Source: Nannochloropsis salina CCMP1776
Lineage: Eukaryota > Sar > Eustigmatophyceae > Eustigmatales > Monodopsidaceae
NCBI GenBank assembly: GCA_004565275.1
Contig: SDOX01000005.1
Location: 1,400,765 to 1,464,764, forward strand
DNA: 64,000 nucleotides
Direction: 5' to 3'
In this document: piece by piece, positions 39,624 to 52,011 of the stretch
Position numbering within the stretch: position 1 is the stretch's first letter
Layout of the letters: every line of letters begins with the position of its first letter
The notes under the pieces: model-generated
Seen by the model: only the letters and a program-made list of their open reading frames with translations
Told to the model about the DNA's origin: nothing
The model's database searches: none
Translations under genes and position numbers: made by a program

Positions 39624-42600
39624 ATGGTAGCCACTCGAATTTCCAAGAATACTTGCACCGCCTGTCGAAGTGCCAAGGTAAGATTTGGATCAAGGATGCT
39701 GATGCAAAGGAGAATCTCGTGTCACATTTCACCTCGACCACTGCGAATCGAGCGAGTGACATTGTTCATGTCCTCACTTATGCATGGCATGTATTGCAAC
39801 TGTACCATACTGACAGATCCGATGCAGCCGTGGTGAACCATCGTGCGAACGGTAAGAGAAAGTACACGGATGTAATCCATGATTTTACCACTTTAGGAGC
39901 TCATTTTGATTTGGGCATCTCGAAGAATGTTCCTGACCATTGAGCAAGTGGTGTTAAGGGTAACCAAAAAGTCACGTCTCACCAGCCAGAAATTCAACGA
40001 ACCACTGGAGCAATACACAAGAAAGCCGACTGCAGTCTCATTTATTGTTGGATTCTCAAGATTTGCAATATCCGTTCCTTCCGCCTTACGCATTTCTTGC
40101 CCATAAACCCTGACCCCCGCACAGATGCACCAAATTAGGTATCGCATGTATTGAACAAGTGCGCACCCAAGGGCGGCCACGTAAGACCCAGGCCTTGACT
40201 TCGAGTCCGCATAACGGCGCACCAAACCCGCCATACCCATCGTCTCTCCACGCCTGCGGGTCGTCTGAGTCGGGGTCTTCGGCTACCCAAAGCATTGAGA
40301 ACTCCAGTACTGACGGTAATACTCCCGGCTTTCTACTTGCCACGCATGCAGCCGTGAACTCTGTTGGTGCTGCTCCTGGACGTCTTTGCCTCGCCGAGTA
40401 CCCCGTCTCCACCCTCGCTACCGACCTCTCCAATGGCTTTGCCAGCCTCCACTACCGGGGCCAGAGCGAAACAGAGAAAACCATCGCCGTCCTGTACGTC
40501 ACGTTTCTCACGATAGATGTCCCGACTTGGTGCAATGTGAGGGGGTGGAGCAACGCCATTGTATATTTTCCCCCCTCGTGTGGTCTGACAAGATTTCTCT
40601 CTTTGCCTGTCTCGTCTCCGTTACAGCCGCGCCTGGAACCTCATGTCGGGCACGCATCGGCAGGATAGCTCTTACGGGGCCTTCAATCAAGTGGTGCGAG
40701 CCTTGGCGCTGGACCACGTCACGGCCATTGTCGTACAGCAACGTCCTCCAAACTGCCGGGATATGCCGCCTGGTACCCCCCTGTATGGGCCCATGTCCGT
40801 GGTTTCTGACGACAGCGATCCTAGCGATCTTCTGCACGAAGGGTTTCGTGGTTTTGAAAGTGGAGAAGGGAAAGCCGTGGCGTACTATGTGATGGAAGGC
40901 GGGCACGTACGCCTGAGCGTCAATCCTCTCTTTGAGTCCATGCTCATGTCAATGACCGACGCCCTCTCCCTTCTCGAACATCACCGGATGCTTCCCATTT
41001 TCCTGTGGGGGTGCCTTTTCACCCCATTCTCCCAACGAAAGCTCTACGGTCGCTTGTCCCAGGCCATCTTTTCCGCCGCTTCGCCTGTAGGGGAAGTGAC
41101 AATGGATTTGGAGTGTCTGGGACGGAAAGGGGAACCCTTCTGGGGGCGCACGTCTGTACGGCATGTCGTGGAGGATGAAGGCGCCTACGCTTCTTGCATC
41201 ATTTCAATTGAATTGCTACGGGTCGATGAAATTTGTCCTTCGTATTCACCTCTGCATGCTGCCCGCCCAGTCATGGATCGGAACAGGCGATCTTCAAATG
41301 TGAACAGTGAAAAAGACGTCTCGGAAATGTATCCTGACAACACGACTGGACCTGTCGCCACCACTGCTTTCACAGGATCAAAAGCATCGTTTCGAGATGT
41401 AATGGGCCATGGGTGGGACAAGAATTTGGGGGGAGTCGGTGACAGCATCGTTGGGTCTGCCGCGAGTCTCAGGGGCAGGGAGCAGCTCCGTAATGACCAT
41501 AAACACAGGCCACTGACCCGCCGTCGGCACAAACGTAAATGTCAAGACATGAACGGGCCAGGGAACGGGACTGAGTTGGACTGGGAGGGCCTTGGTATCA
41601 GCCATGGTCATGACGGAGGCAGTCTGTGGAGGGAACCGGGAGGGGAAAACTCCCATTTTTACGTCTCTGAGCCGAAACTCGCAGCCATGACTGGATTTCA
41701 GGAAGCACATTCATGGCAGCAGCAGCCGCCGCATCAGAATATAGTTGTTCAGTCGCAGTCATCATGGGTGCAGCGACGACAAAATCAGACCAAGCACCAG
41801 ACTCACCAGGAGCAAAAGCAGACACTGCACCATTACCACCAATTACAGCCACACGAGCAGGACCAGGTGTGGCAAACGCAACGACAGCAAGAATCCTGCC
41901 ATCGTCAGCAGCAGTATCAAAACGTTCCAAAAGAATATTTTTACAATCCAAGTTCGCAGCCGCCCCCGCAGCAGCAGCAGCAGCAGCAGCAGCAACATGC
42001 CCAACGATCACGAGAATTTGAAGCATGGCAAAGTCAACAGCAGCCCTCCAGGCAGCCGCAACGACAACTGACTGACCAGTCTCAGCAAAAGCGTCAGCAA
42101 GATCAGCAGCTATGCTGGCAAGTCAAAGAAGAGGTTGCGACAACAAAAAGTAGTGGAGAGACTTCGGAAGGGATCGAAGAAGGAGAGCATAGGGGAGCAT
42201 GGAATTGTCCCGACGGGCAGAGCGCCTATCCGCATGAACCCAGCATCATGGAGTTTCAGACCACTCTGCTTTCCTTAGCAGCCTTTTCCGTACATGGCTC
42301 ACATATGGCAAACAGCCCTAGCGCGACCACTACCGGGAAGGTGTTTAGACAAACCTCGGCAGGACTGGAAGGGGCGGAGGAGCAAAAGATGGTCTCGACA
42401 GATGGTGGCGAAACGCTCGATTTTGATGATTTGATGAAATGCGACTTCGATTGGAGCATCCTGACTTCCTCGCCGCTCGTGCGTTTGAGTGGAGCTCCCC
42501 CCACACCACTGTTGACAAAGTCCCCTTCGCTGGTGCCTTTATCCCGTACCAACTCCATCACCACGACCACAACTTACATCCCGAAAAGCAGCCGGCAGCC

Positions 42601-42706
42601 GGTGGTCAATCCCCCTCTTTCTCTGCATTCGACCGTCGGTTGCCTACCATTGTATGTACAGAATGAGGGTTCGGACGCTGAAAGCTGGCTTACGACTGTT
42701 GTATAA
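39624..42706 (+). CDS. Zn(II)2Cys6 transcription factor with PAS-like region
   Basis: Exons 39624-39677, 39817-39851, 40125-40493, 40627-42706; lengths close to 845 residues. Splicing rebuilds the zinc cluster: CTACRSAK (exon 1), IRCSRGEPSCER (exon 2, 35 bases), CTKLGIAC (exon 3). The spacing is C-x2-C-x6-C-x6-C-x2-C-x6-C, a textbook Gal4-type cluster, followed by basic RPRK. About residues 200-340 (NPLFESMLMSMTDALSLL, MLPIFLWGCLFTP, GEVTMDLECLGRKGEPFW) resemble a PAS fold, as in the fungal AcuK/ERT1 group. The rest is disordered and rich in Gln and His (CAG run at 41969), with an acidic patch LDFDDLMKCDFDWS near the C-terminus that looks like an activation domain. Binding would be to DNA in the nucleus. 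Zn2Cys6 factors are mainly fungal but are known in Nannochloropsis, where one such regulator controls lipid yield. Confidence 0.88.
41969..41995 (+). repeat. CAG repeat coding polyglutamine
   Basis: Eight or nine nearly perfect CAG codons inside a 300-base Gln/His-rich part of the Zn2Cys6 gene. Confidence 0.9.
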
Positions 42707-43219
42707 TAGATGCGCTAGACTAGGCGGGGAATGAGAGCTAGGGCACTGTGCGAGCTTGTGCCCCTTGACAACTTAATTTAAACAATGCTGAGTATTGCAT
42801 ATGTATGTAGGACAGGAAGAAAGACTCTTCAATGTCTCCATAAAAAATATCCCGCCAGAAGACAAATTCACGAGAATCGAAAGATAATGGTGATTACGCA
42901 AGAGCATAATAAAAGCCATGCGCACGTCGAAAAGCACAACATCAATTCTAGCTGACTCATTACTAGTACAATATCTTCATTTATTTACTTACAATGTCAG
43001 TGAGGTCATTAGAAATATATGTTCATGCCGAGATCAAGTAGTGCCAAATTAAACATCACTATCGATATCCAACGAGATTGCTTGGGCTTTATAGGTTGAC
43101 AAAGCAGCTATGCAGCATTCTTTGACTTGTGCATGCTTTGCACAAGTGGGCCTTCTCTGCATGTATCGCGCCCTTTCCATCTTTCTCGTCCGTATTTCCA
43201 CCAAAAGGCAACGCTCGGC
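42707..43219. other. convergent spacer
   Basis: AT-rich 3' flanks of the Zn2Cys6 gene (+) and the DnaJ gene (-). Nothing else seen. Confidence 0.5.
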
Positions 43220-45474
43220 CTATTTTGGCACATAGAGCTCTACGATCAGGTCACCAAAGCCTCCACCCTGTAATGGTCATTTCTTTGCTTGAGGCACGCA
43301 GCAGGAGGGAACCCAACGTCCGTCCACTAGCCCGACACCTTTTCCGCTCCCCCCCCTTCTTTTCCCCGACCTCTCTCACCTTTTTCGGCATACCCCCTCC
43401 TTTCTCCCGCAGTCGAAGGAGGCTCCCATCCCGAGGCACTCTCCCTCTTTCCACTTTCACCTTCACCTCTCTTCCGTTCAAGAGGGGGACCTTGACGACG
43501 ATATCCTTGGCGGCCTACACACAGAAAAGGGAGAAGATCCCAAGAAATTACTAACTGAATTAACACCATGCAAACAAACCTCTCCTTGCGTCGATCTACG
43601 CTGAACATCAAAATTCCGGGGCCTTACCATGCTAGATCCACATTGAAGCCATTACCCCCCATCCGGCCCCCTAGACTTCCTCCACCCGCCAGGTTCCAAC
43701 ATCCCTCTTTCCTCCCCTCTCTCCACGTCTCCTCACCTGCGCGGTGCTCAATCCTTTCCTCCAGACCAGGTCGTCGCCACGCCGGGTGAAATACCGGTGG
43801 CGTGCCTCCACCAGGATGAAAACCACGGGTGGGAAAGGGGCCGAGGGAGGGAAGGAGGGAGGGCTGGAGGGAGCGGCGGCGAATTGGATCTTGGTCCCGG
43901 CCTTCCAGCCACGCTTTATTTCCACACGGAAGGTTTTTTCTCTGTACCGGAAGGAGCCAAGGGTGACGGAGGCGTAAGGCGACAGAGGTGTATTTGGGAA
44001 GTTTCCCGAGGGATAAGGAGGAAGCGAGGCAACGAGAAAAAGCGCGCAGAAAGCAAGGGGAAAACAGGCAATCCAGCCCTTCCAGCCAGCGTGCGGCACT
44101 CCGGAGTTCAGAATACACATACTGAATTCCTACTAAAACAAAAACCTCGCCGGCTCATTTTTCCCTTCCTCCCGCCCTCCCGCCCTCCCGCTTTACCTCC
44201 TCCCTGAGTGCACCGTCACATGCCTCGTGGTTCCGCGGTAGAGCTCCTCTAGACTACACACCATTTTTTCCTGCTTCGCAGGCTGTTGTTGCTGCTGCTG
44301 CCATCGTCGTTGTTGTTGCTGATACCCTTGGAAACCGCGAGAACCACCCATGGGATCCGGCCGTGCATTGGCGCTCGGGCTGGCGGAAGGAAGAAGGAGG
44401 GAGGGAGGGAGGAAGGGAGGGGCGTTGTGAGGTCATGTCTTATAAGTTTTGATGGCCCTGCACGATTCATTGGTGAACGCTCTGGTGCGGCTTTCGCTTT
44501 GAGCGCGTTTATTAACCTCAGCTGTGCACTGTCCGTTTCTCCGCCTTTACCTCTCGAGGCGACCTGCCTCCCCTGACCCTTTCCACAGTAATCTACCCAC
44601 CACTCACCCGAAAAACATGTCTCCAAAAAAGCGTTCAAAAACATCCTCCGCTGCAAAGCCTCCTCCCCCCCCCCTCCCCCTCCTCCCCCGTCGAAAGGGC
44701 TGGGCCCGCCTCGGTACTCCCTGCCGTTGAAGAAAAATCGAGTCCCGCCGTCACCCCCATTAAACCCTCTAGCCCGACTTGCTCCGCCGGGGAAACCATA
44801 ACCTCCTGGCCCCTGAGGGGGAACGCCGCCCGCCGAGGCCCTGTGGGAAAGCAAGGAGTGTAAGACGTTGCATCTCCCTAACGGATCTGCCTCCGTTCCT
44901 CGTTGTCTTGCGCGCCCAAACTAGTCATTTTTAGCCTTACCCAAGGGTGTATGACTGACCTATCCGTCGCCAAGACCGCCTCCAGTTTCTCCTTTTCTTC
45001 CTTTCTACGTTGTCCGTGATGATAATCCTAACCCTCACCCTAACCCGAACCCTCTCCACTCCTCCCTTTTCGCTTACCGCACGCCCTCTTCGCCGTATGT
45101 ATCGTAAATTTTTCGTTTCTTGGGATCACTGAGCACTTCGTACGCTTCAGTGATGGACTTGAACTTTTTCTCTGCCTCTGATCGTTTGTCTGGCGACACT
45201 TTATCTGATTCCATGGATAGAAAGGAAGACGTGAGGAGGAAGAGCAGAGTACAACTGATCATCCCTACTGACCTGGATGAGTTTTGACCGCCATGCGCCT
45301 GTAAGCTCTAGCTATATCTTTTTTGTTGGCATCGCGTTTCAGGCCCAAACGGGTATAGTAGTCACTTTGGCTGCGCGCGGAGGCACCAGCACCGTCCACG
45401 GCGAGGAGGACCAGGAATAGGAGCTTGAGTGACAGGAGAAGAAATGGGGAGTTGAAGGTCCGACCTCTTGCCAT
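43220..45474 (-). CDS. secretory-pathway type II DnaJ (Hsp40), apparent one-base frame break
   Basis: Seven exons: 45474-45273, 45204-45078, 44840-44608, 44379-44197, 43941-43737, 43514-43380, 43267-43220. A signal peptide ([20 protein letters not shown]) leads into the J domain: [30 protein letters not shown] with D supplied by the splice (HPD motif), and [15 protein letters not shown]. Then a Gly/Phe-rich region and the client-binding beta domains: [65 protein letters not shown], and the end [15 protein letters not shown]. No zinc-finger repeats, so type II. It should stimulate an ER-lumen Hsp70; no KDEL-type end is seen. Exon 3 contains a run of nine G (about 44670-44678) where the frame must change: upstream the phase gives FFFNGREY, downstream the sensible frame is [18 protein letters not shown]. 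One extra G makes every exon phase close (377 residues). Confidence 0.82.
45026..45053 (+). repeat. short CCCTAA telomere-like motif
   Basis: CCTAACCCTCACCCTAACCCGAACCCT in intron 2 of the DnaJ gene. Similar single motifs occur at about 31179, 31308, 36688 and 46673. Confidence 0.6.
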
Positions 45475-46896
45475 TCTTCTTCTCTTGCTACGAGGGAGGG
45501 GAGGCGGTAACGAACGCTGGCTCGAGCTGGCGGGTGGAACGATTGTAGGAGGGAGTGCAGGCATCCTCGGCGGAAGGGAAGGGTTCAGCATATACCCTTG
45601 TGTGCTCTATTGCGCACGTTCTCTTTCTATGCCTCTTCTCCTTGTTTGAGCGGATTCTTGGGACCTTGTATATATTTGATAACAGGAAGGGCGTGTGAGA
45701 TGAGCGCATTATTTTGTTTTGAAGCGAGCAGACAACCTTGTCCTCGACCAACGCTGCTCGCCACCTACATCAGAAAAGAACGCACGTTGTGAACCATGAA
45801 GGTTTTCGTAAAACATTGTCGCGCCACTCACACGCTTTGAACGCATTGAACTACCAGCATTTGACCGCCCTCAGTTTTCGAGTGACCTATGATAAATTAA
45901 TTTGTGCACAAAAGGGAGCCTCTGCACGAAAACCTACATGGGAGCTTATTTCGCGGAAATATTGCATCATCGCTCAGAGTTATTTTCCCCTTTTCGGCTA
46001 CATTGTTCTAGCGTGAGGGATAAAAACGAGGAACTAGCGGAAAGAACTCGTAAATATCCCTAAATCACCATTTCATTATTTCCGGGACATCCATTTTTTT
46101 CCTGAGAAAAGATAACGAAAAGCATCATCGGAGTATAAGCTCTAGATAAAATGCACGCGTGATCGCATGGATCAGCTTTGATGAAGACCAGTTGGTGTGC
46201 AATATTTCTAAAGCAATCTGATTCGGTTACAAATCATGCTCTGTTTCCATTTGGAGGACTATACAGCTGAAATTAAGATATCTCGTCTGGAACTGGGTCC
46301 TCTTTATGATACGGGGGCAGGAGAAGTGCCTTTCATTTCTTTGTGATTAATGAATTGGAGTCATGAAAACAAGCGTGGCTGGATAAATGAACACCTTGCC
46401 CCATTCTCAAGCATATAAATGCACAAAAAAAACATTTCGCGCTTCAGTTCTAACATACCCGTTCCATTCGTGTCCGCGGATATACAGATTATTTTTTTTC
46501 CCCTCTTTCGCGCCATTGTTGCGATCCTCAACCCGAAGCGGTTCCGGGACGGCGGGAACGAGGGAGACGGCTTTTTTTTCTCCGTGTACGTTAATTTTTT
46601 CCGCACAGCAAACTGGAGACTGCCAATCTAGACTCATGTGATGGAATTTCAGTGGTTATTCTATGCGGCCCAGGTTAGGGTGAAGGTTAGATGTGCCAGA
46701 GCTTGTGGCAGGTTCTCGCTCGCCAGCAACGGAGAGAGGAGGGAGGAGGTCGGTTTCCCGCCCTCCTCCACCTACAAAAATACACTACAAATTACGTACA
46801 TTAAATTGCCCTAATTCCTCCCATGATTCCTACAGGCTTATTATACTAGCATTTTTATTTATTCGAGGAAAGCATACCATTCATCAAGTCGTGAAG
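45475..46896. promoter_or_regulatory. divergent AT-rich spacer
   Basis: About 1.4 kb between the DnaJ gene (-) and the SAS-6 gene (+). AT-rich at 45800-46600 with no supported gene; a GGTTAGGGTGAAGGTTAG motif lies at about 46673. Confidence 0.45.
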
Positions 46897-49106
46897 ATGG
46901 CTCCGCAGTCCACTTCGCCGCGCCTACATGATAGCAGGGGGCGGGGCACGTGCAGAAGCAGCAATGTTGTCTTTGAACGCGCAAAACCCCTATTTGAAGG
47001 CACTTTGGACATAGAAGTGTGCCGTCAAGACATGCAAGGAGAGCAAAATCAGTCACAGGAGCTTTCCAGGGAGGTATGAAGCTATGTTTGGTTGGTCCCT
47101 TCGATGCCTCCTCTTTTCCTGCACGCGTTGAGCGAATGCCCGAGTTAGGCGCCTTCTTTAAACCGCATGTCTCTTCTTCTTCTCCCACATCTATATTTTA
47201 TAATTGAATGTCTACCATGTACAATTTTGTTGCGCCTTTGTCAGGAGCTCATTAGGCCCCTCTACCTGTCACTTTCCTCCCCACCTTATCGGTACAGATG
47301 GTACCTCTCACCCTCCGCGTCCTGACCGGCAATGCAAACTCCACATACGCAACATCTAATCAAGTTGGCAACTACAGCCGAAGCGAGCATGTGCTGCGTA
47401 TTGAAATAACCCAGTACGACGACCCCACCGAAGAGAAAGCCGGCGACGAGGACGCTGCCGCCTCCTACTTCCTCTACACGCTGGACGTATCCGAGAGCGA
47501 GTACCCGATTTTAAAGCGGGATCAGAGCCTGCTGGTCGACTTCGCCGATTTTCCCGACCAATTTATTGGCTTGGTCGCTCAGTGTCGGGTTTCCCATTCC
47601 AGCACCAACGCCTCCCAACGTTCATCTGCCGCATCTTGCGACACAACCCCAGCTGAGGTCCCCCCTCCCTACCGCGCCCGTCTCACTCTGGCACCCTCTT
47701 CCGCCTTGACGACTTCTCCTTCTTCTTCTGCGGTCTTCGCCATCGTGGAAGCGACGCCGTTCAAGGAGCTTTCCCACCTCTCCCTCGCGTTTTGTCCTCC
47801 CACTGACCACCACTTGAAGGCTTTCCTGGCCACTCGCCTGCAGCACTTGACTTTCCTGCATGCCGCGGCAGTGCGCACCCATCACTCCGTCTCCCACCTT
47901 CTCTCGGAGGAACAGGCCCGGAACCTCTCCTTGACCACAGCTCTCTCGAGCTTGAGACGTGAGAAGGAAGAAGAAGCAAGCACCCTGAAGAGGACGCACA
48001 TGGAGGCCATGACCACTGCCCTGGCTGAGCATAGCCGCGAGAAGGATCAACTGATCTCCAGGCATGAGTCTCAAATGAATGCCTTGCGAAAACGGTGCGA
48101 GGAGACGGAGCGCCGGCGGATGGAGCTGGCGGAAGCACGGCATGCCAACGAGGCGAAGCTGCGAGAGGTGACGAGACAGGTTGAACAACTCACGGACCGT
48201 CTGGCAGAATCAGACAAGAATACCCGGACACTGGTGGAAGAGAAGAAAGGACTGGAAGATGCCCTGAGGAATGCGGAGAGGCATTGGGACGAGGCGAAGC
48301 TCCGAGAGGAAGGACTTCTGCAAAAATTGAAGGGTCAAGACGATGTGTTGGAGCGGACCAAAGCTCTGCAGTTGGCGGCGGAGGGCGCTCGGAAAAGGAT
48401 GGAGGAGGCCCTGGAACTCTACAAAAACAATGCATTGGCATTGCAAGAGAAGCTGGAGGTTTCTGTTGGGGAAATTCAAAAAGGGAACATGATTATTCAA
48501 AAACTTCAAACTGAAACCCAGACACTCCGAGGGAAAATCAAAAACAAAAATGAAGTGCTCAAGAAGCAAGAAGCTTTGTTGGTGGAGGGACGTCGGGGCC
48601 AAGATGCAGGCGTGCACCGCCTAAGTGCCGTCGTGCAGGAAAACGGGCGTCTGACCCAAGAATTAGGCGCCTTGAAGACTGCCTTGGAAGAAAGCCGGCG
48701 AGAGAACGAGTCGAACCAACAAGTCATCACTTGGCTCAACAAGGAAATCAACGACTTGCAGCTGGGGCGAGGGAGTCATGGGCTCATGCATGCAACCGTT
48801 GGGGATATGGACGGTCCCAAGTATGGGAAAGCGAAACAGCACAATTCTTCAACAGCGGCCTCAGTAGCGACATTCATACCTTCATACAATACGCCTGCCA
48901 AGTATCGAGGGGATACTGTCTCACAGGCCACACCTAAGTCGCCAGTCAAATCAAATGCAGTTGACAAGGACCCACAGCAGTCAAAAAGTCCACTACCAAA
49001 ACACTCGCCAAGTCTAGGAGTGAACGTGTCCGCTTCTTCTATGTCTACTGCCGCCTCAACACATTATCTGGATGTGCTGGGACTCTCCGATCCCTACCAG
49101 CACTAA
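46897..49106 (+). CDS. SAS6: centriolar cartwheel protein SAS-6
   Basis: Exons 46897-47073 and 47298-49106 (phase 0); 661 residues. The N-terminal head carries the SAS-6 signature: VLRIEITQ, SYFLYTLDVSESEYPILK, the very characteristic LLVDFADFPDQFIGLVAQC, and AIVEATPFKELSHLSLAFCPPTDHHLKAFLA. From about residue 265 to 560 comes a long coiled coil (TLKRTHMEAMTTALAEHSRE onward, rich in Glu, Lys, Leu), then a low-complexity Ser/Pro tail. SAS-6 dimerises through the coil and makes nine-fold rings through the head, setting the symmetry of centrioles and basal bodies. The usual PISA segment is recognisable. The head has an acidic insert (DDPTEEKAGDEDAAA). Its presence implies that the organism, or a close ancestor, builds centrioles at some stage. 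Confidence 0.9.
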
Positions 49107-49854
49107 AAACATTACAGTAAAATGATGAAAGAAAAAGAGTGTGAAATGTGTACATGTCAGCGGAGTACAAACTGGATTGGTAAGAAAAAAAGTAAATTTC
49201 ATTTCAACACGTGCAAAATGGCGGCACCAAATAGAATTCTGCCTGTATTATTTCGTCATCAAATTATATTACTGAAAAGCTGGACTGCTTACGTTCACAA
49301 ATGAATTTACTCGGCTGCTAAGGGCTATTTTCTTGACCGCCTTTGTTCTTTGCAATTACAGCCGACAAATCTTTGCCGGGTCCCTGGACTCAGCTTTCAG
49401 GCTTGATTTTAATACATTTGGCCTTTAAAAGATGTGTGAAAACGTGTATTCGAAAAGGTGGCGTGTTTTGTCGGGCATACTAGTCAATTCCACACCTCGT
49501 ATGAAAGTCCACACCAAAGGTTTCTAAATTTTGAATTTTCGAATTTTCCGTTTAAAGGACCTCCGCATGTGCGTTGCAGCCACCCCAACGGACCCTCTCT
49601 TCTTATCCTGTCTATCCATTCGTCTAGATTACTCCTGACGTCCTTCTGTCATTATTGAGAATTCTGCATCCTATGCTACTACAGGAGTAATAGTGCTATT
49701 CCAATTTCAGTCACTCATTTACGATTTTCAAGTACACACTAATACCTCTTCTTTCACTTTTTATGTCTCATCTCCCTTGCAGTACTCATTGAACATATTG
49801 CCGCTCAAATCACAGGATTACTTTTGGCAGAAAGGTATCTATTACTAGGACCCT
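49107..49854. other. AT-rich spacer
   Basis: About 750 bases between SAS-6 and the secreted-protein gene, both plus strand. Nothing recognised. Confidence 0.45.
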
Positions 49855-52011
49855 ATGATGAAAACTCAGTTTTTATCGAAGCTGCTGGTGCTCGCGTTTT
49901 GTGGAGTGGGGTTAAGGTAAGCATGGGAAGCATTTTGCTTAAGGCATATGGGCCGCGCGACTTTTGACATCCTCCCAGCGATCCCTACGTATCCTCAAAG
50001 CTGCGAGTCTACTTTACATACGACACACTCATATGCAACATGTGTACATGTAAATGCCATCTTTTCAAGCATTCTTGTGGGAATGTTTGCTTTCTTCTTT
50101 CTTTGAATGCTGGATTTCATTCGTAAACAAGGCAACGAAGAGGGCTGTCAGCCCCTTGTTGAATTTGCCAAGAGGATGTGTCAGTCCCATGCTTCTAAGA
50201 TTAATTGTTTGAAACTTTCTTCTATTCGATACTGATCACCCAATACCTTTCCTTTATGCAGTCATGCCCAGCTTCAAAAGCAGGCGGCGTACGAGCATCA
50301 AGATGAAGGCGATCGTCTGGTACGAGATATTTCGAAAAGAATTCGCAACGGAGAAGATATTCCAGAGGCCTTAGTTCTTGGTCAAAACAAGCCGCATGAG
50401 CTGCGTCGCTCACTCTCGCAGAATCATCTCGTCCATCGGCAAGTCAAGAAAGCCGGCTCCTTGACTTCGCTGAGGAAGCTAGCCTTGTTCAATTTCGGAT
50501 CAAACAAGAAACTGGTCAGACGTGAGCGACCCCCTTCAATTTTTAATACTCAAGTATCCTCTGCTAGTGATCAAGCCCTTCGAACCCCCCCGCAAAGGAA
50601 CTGTGCCTGGCAGGCGTACATCACCGGAAAACAATACAATGTCGCCTACCCGGATTTACAGGCCATTTACCAGGTGCTTGTCATGCTGAAAACCACCGAG
50701 AAGAATATCTTTCGTGTCCGCGGCAGCTTCCCCCAGGAAGGTGTGCGCTACTTCTCCCTCCAATCCAACAATGTGGACGTGGGATTCCCCATCTCGACCA
50801 TCAAGGATTACGAAATCGAAGTGGACGACCCAGGGAATACACGCAATCCGTTTGCGGAGGACTCAGACCGACCCATCGGGACATACACAATAAATGTGAC
50901 GCCTCGAGGGGACCAAGGGCTCAAAAATGAGCTCAGTCTGTGTCCGGAATCGATGACCGATCGGCAATGTAGGAGTGTAAATGCGGTCATGCTCATGCGT
51001 TTCTACACCTCTGACCCGGACCGTCCTCCCGTCAGCTCCAAAACCGATCCACCCGCCAGCCAGCCCAACGATCGTTTGTTTGGCTATGCAACACCTCCCA
51101 TGGTGGAAGAGCGGCAGTCCAAATCCTGGACCGATGACAGGTCACGCGACCGATGGCGCGTCTTCCCTACTTGCGATCAGACCCGTTCCACTCAAGTAAC
51201 TTCATTGATTTCCAAGCATTTTTACGGAATGATTCCTCCCTTCGCGCCGCCCATCCGCCACAACAAGAACAACAACTTTGTGCTTTACCTCGGGGAAGAC
51301 ACGGCAACCGCAGGGGTATACCCGAACCTGGACGCTGCTTATTTGCTGGCAGTGGCCTGGCAACTTTCTCCAGAGCTGAAAGATAAACCCAAGAAGAGGT
51401 TGATGGCTCGCGTGACGGGCACCTTGCCCGTAACTTCCCGAAATCTCTTCACGGATCCCAAGATTGCGAATTACGAGGACGCGGACGTCCGTTACATGTC
51501 TTTCTCCTCCATTGCCTTGGTCTCGGGAGGGCCTACTATGGACACGTTGGATGACGCCGCCTTTTTGCGTTTCTACGAGCCCCAGCAACCGGAAGGAGAG
51601 GCGTGGAACCGCTCCTACTCCTTCGTCGTAGCCGATGACCCAGAGCGGACCTGCGGGTTGTATAATGCCTCGCAGGAGTTGTTCTTGTCCACCGTCCTGG
51701 ACGGAAAGCTCCAGGACTACTGGGGCATCCTCGACCGACAACTCATCCCCAAAACGCAACGAACCCGTCTGCCCGACCGCTCGAACGGATATGCTCGCTT
51801 GCAATGTGCGGATGCGTCGGCCTTGGATGCTTGTGTGGACCCGGACTATCTTAAATATGTCATGGAGGACTACTACCCTCGCATTCAGTGGTATACTTGT
51901 GACCAGGACGGGACATTGGAGGAGATCACCGATTACCTGGGCGCAATTCCGGTGAGCGAGTCGTTGACCAACAAGCAGAAGACACACAATGGAGGTGTTG
52001 GCTCCAACTAA
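49855..52011 (+). CDS. secreted protein with a duplicated domain, unknown family
   Basis: Exons 49855-49916 and 50262-52011 (phase 2); 603 residues. The exon join makes a near-perfect signal peptide: KLLVLAFCGVGL then SHAQLQKQ. A basic linker (RRSLSQNHLVHRQVKKAG) follows. Two related domains come next: the first (about residues 125-265) contains NVAYPDLQAIYQVLVML, VRGSFPQEGVRYFSLQSN and GTYTINVTP; the second (about 345-500) contains AGVYPNLDAAYLLAVAW, ARVTGTLPV, DVRYMSFSSIALVSGG and FVVADD. The order Y-P-x-L-x-A-x-Y, a strand with R-V-x-G, R-Y-x-S-x-x-S and a closing strand is shared, so this looks like an old internal duplication of a beta-rich domain. Six or more cysteines lie in the C-terminal half. 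It is probably extracellular or in the cell wall. I do not recognise the family. Confidence 0.75.

Noticed and set aside
41598-42026. Poly-alanine open frames across the Gln-rich part of the Zn2Cys6 gene
   Set aside because: Other-frame readings of CAG repeats (GCA, CTG); the plus frame with the zinc cluster is the real one.
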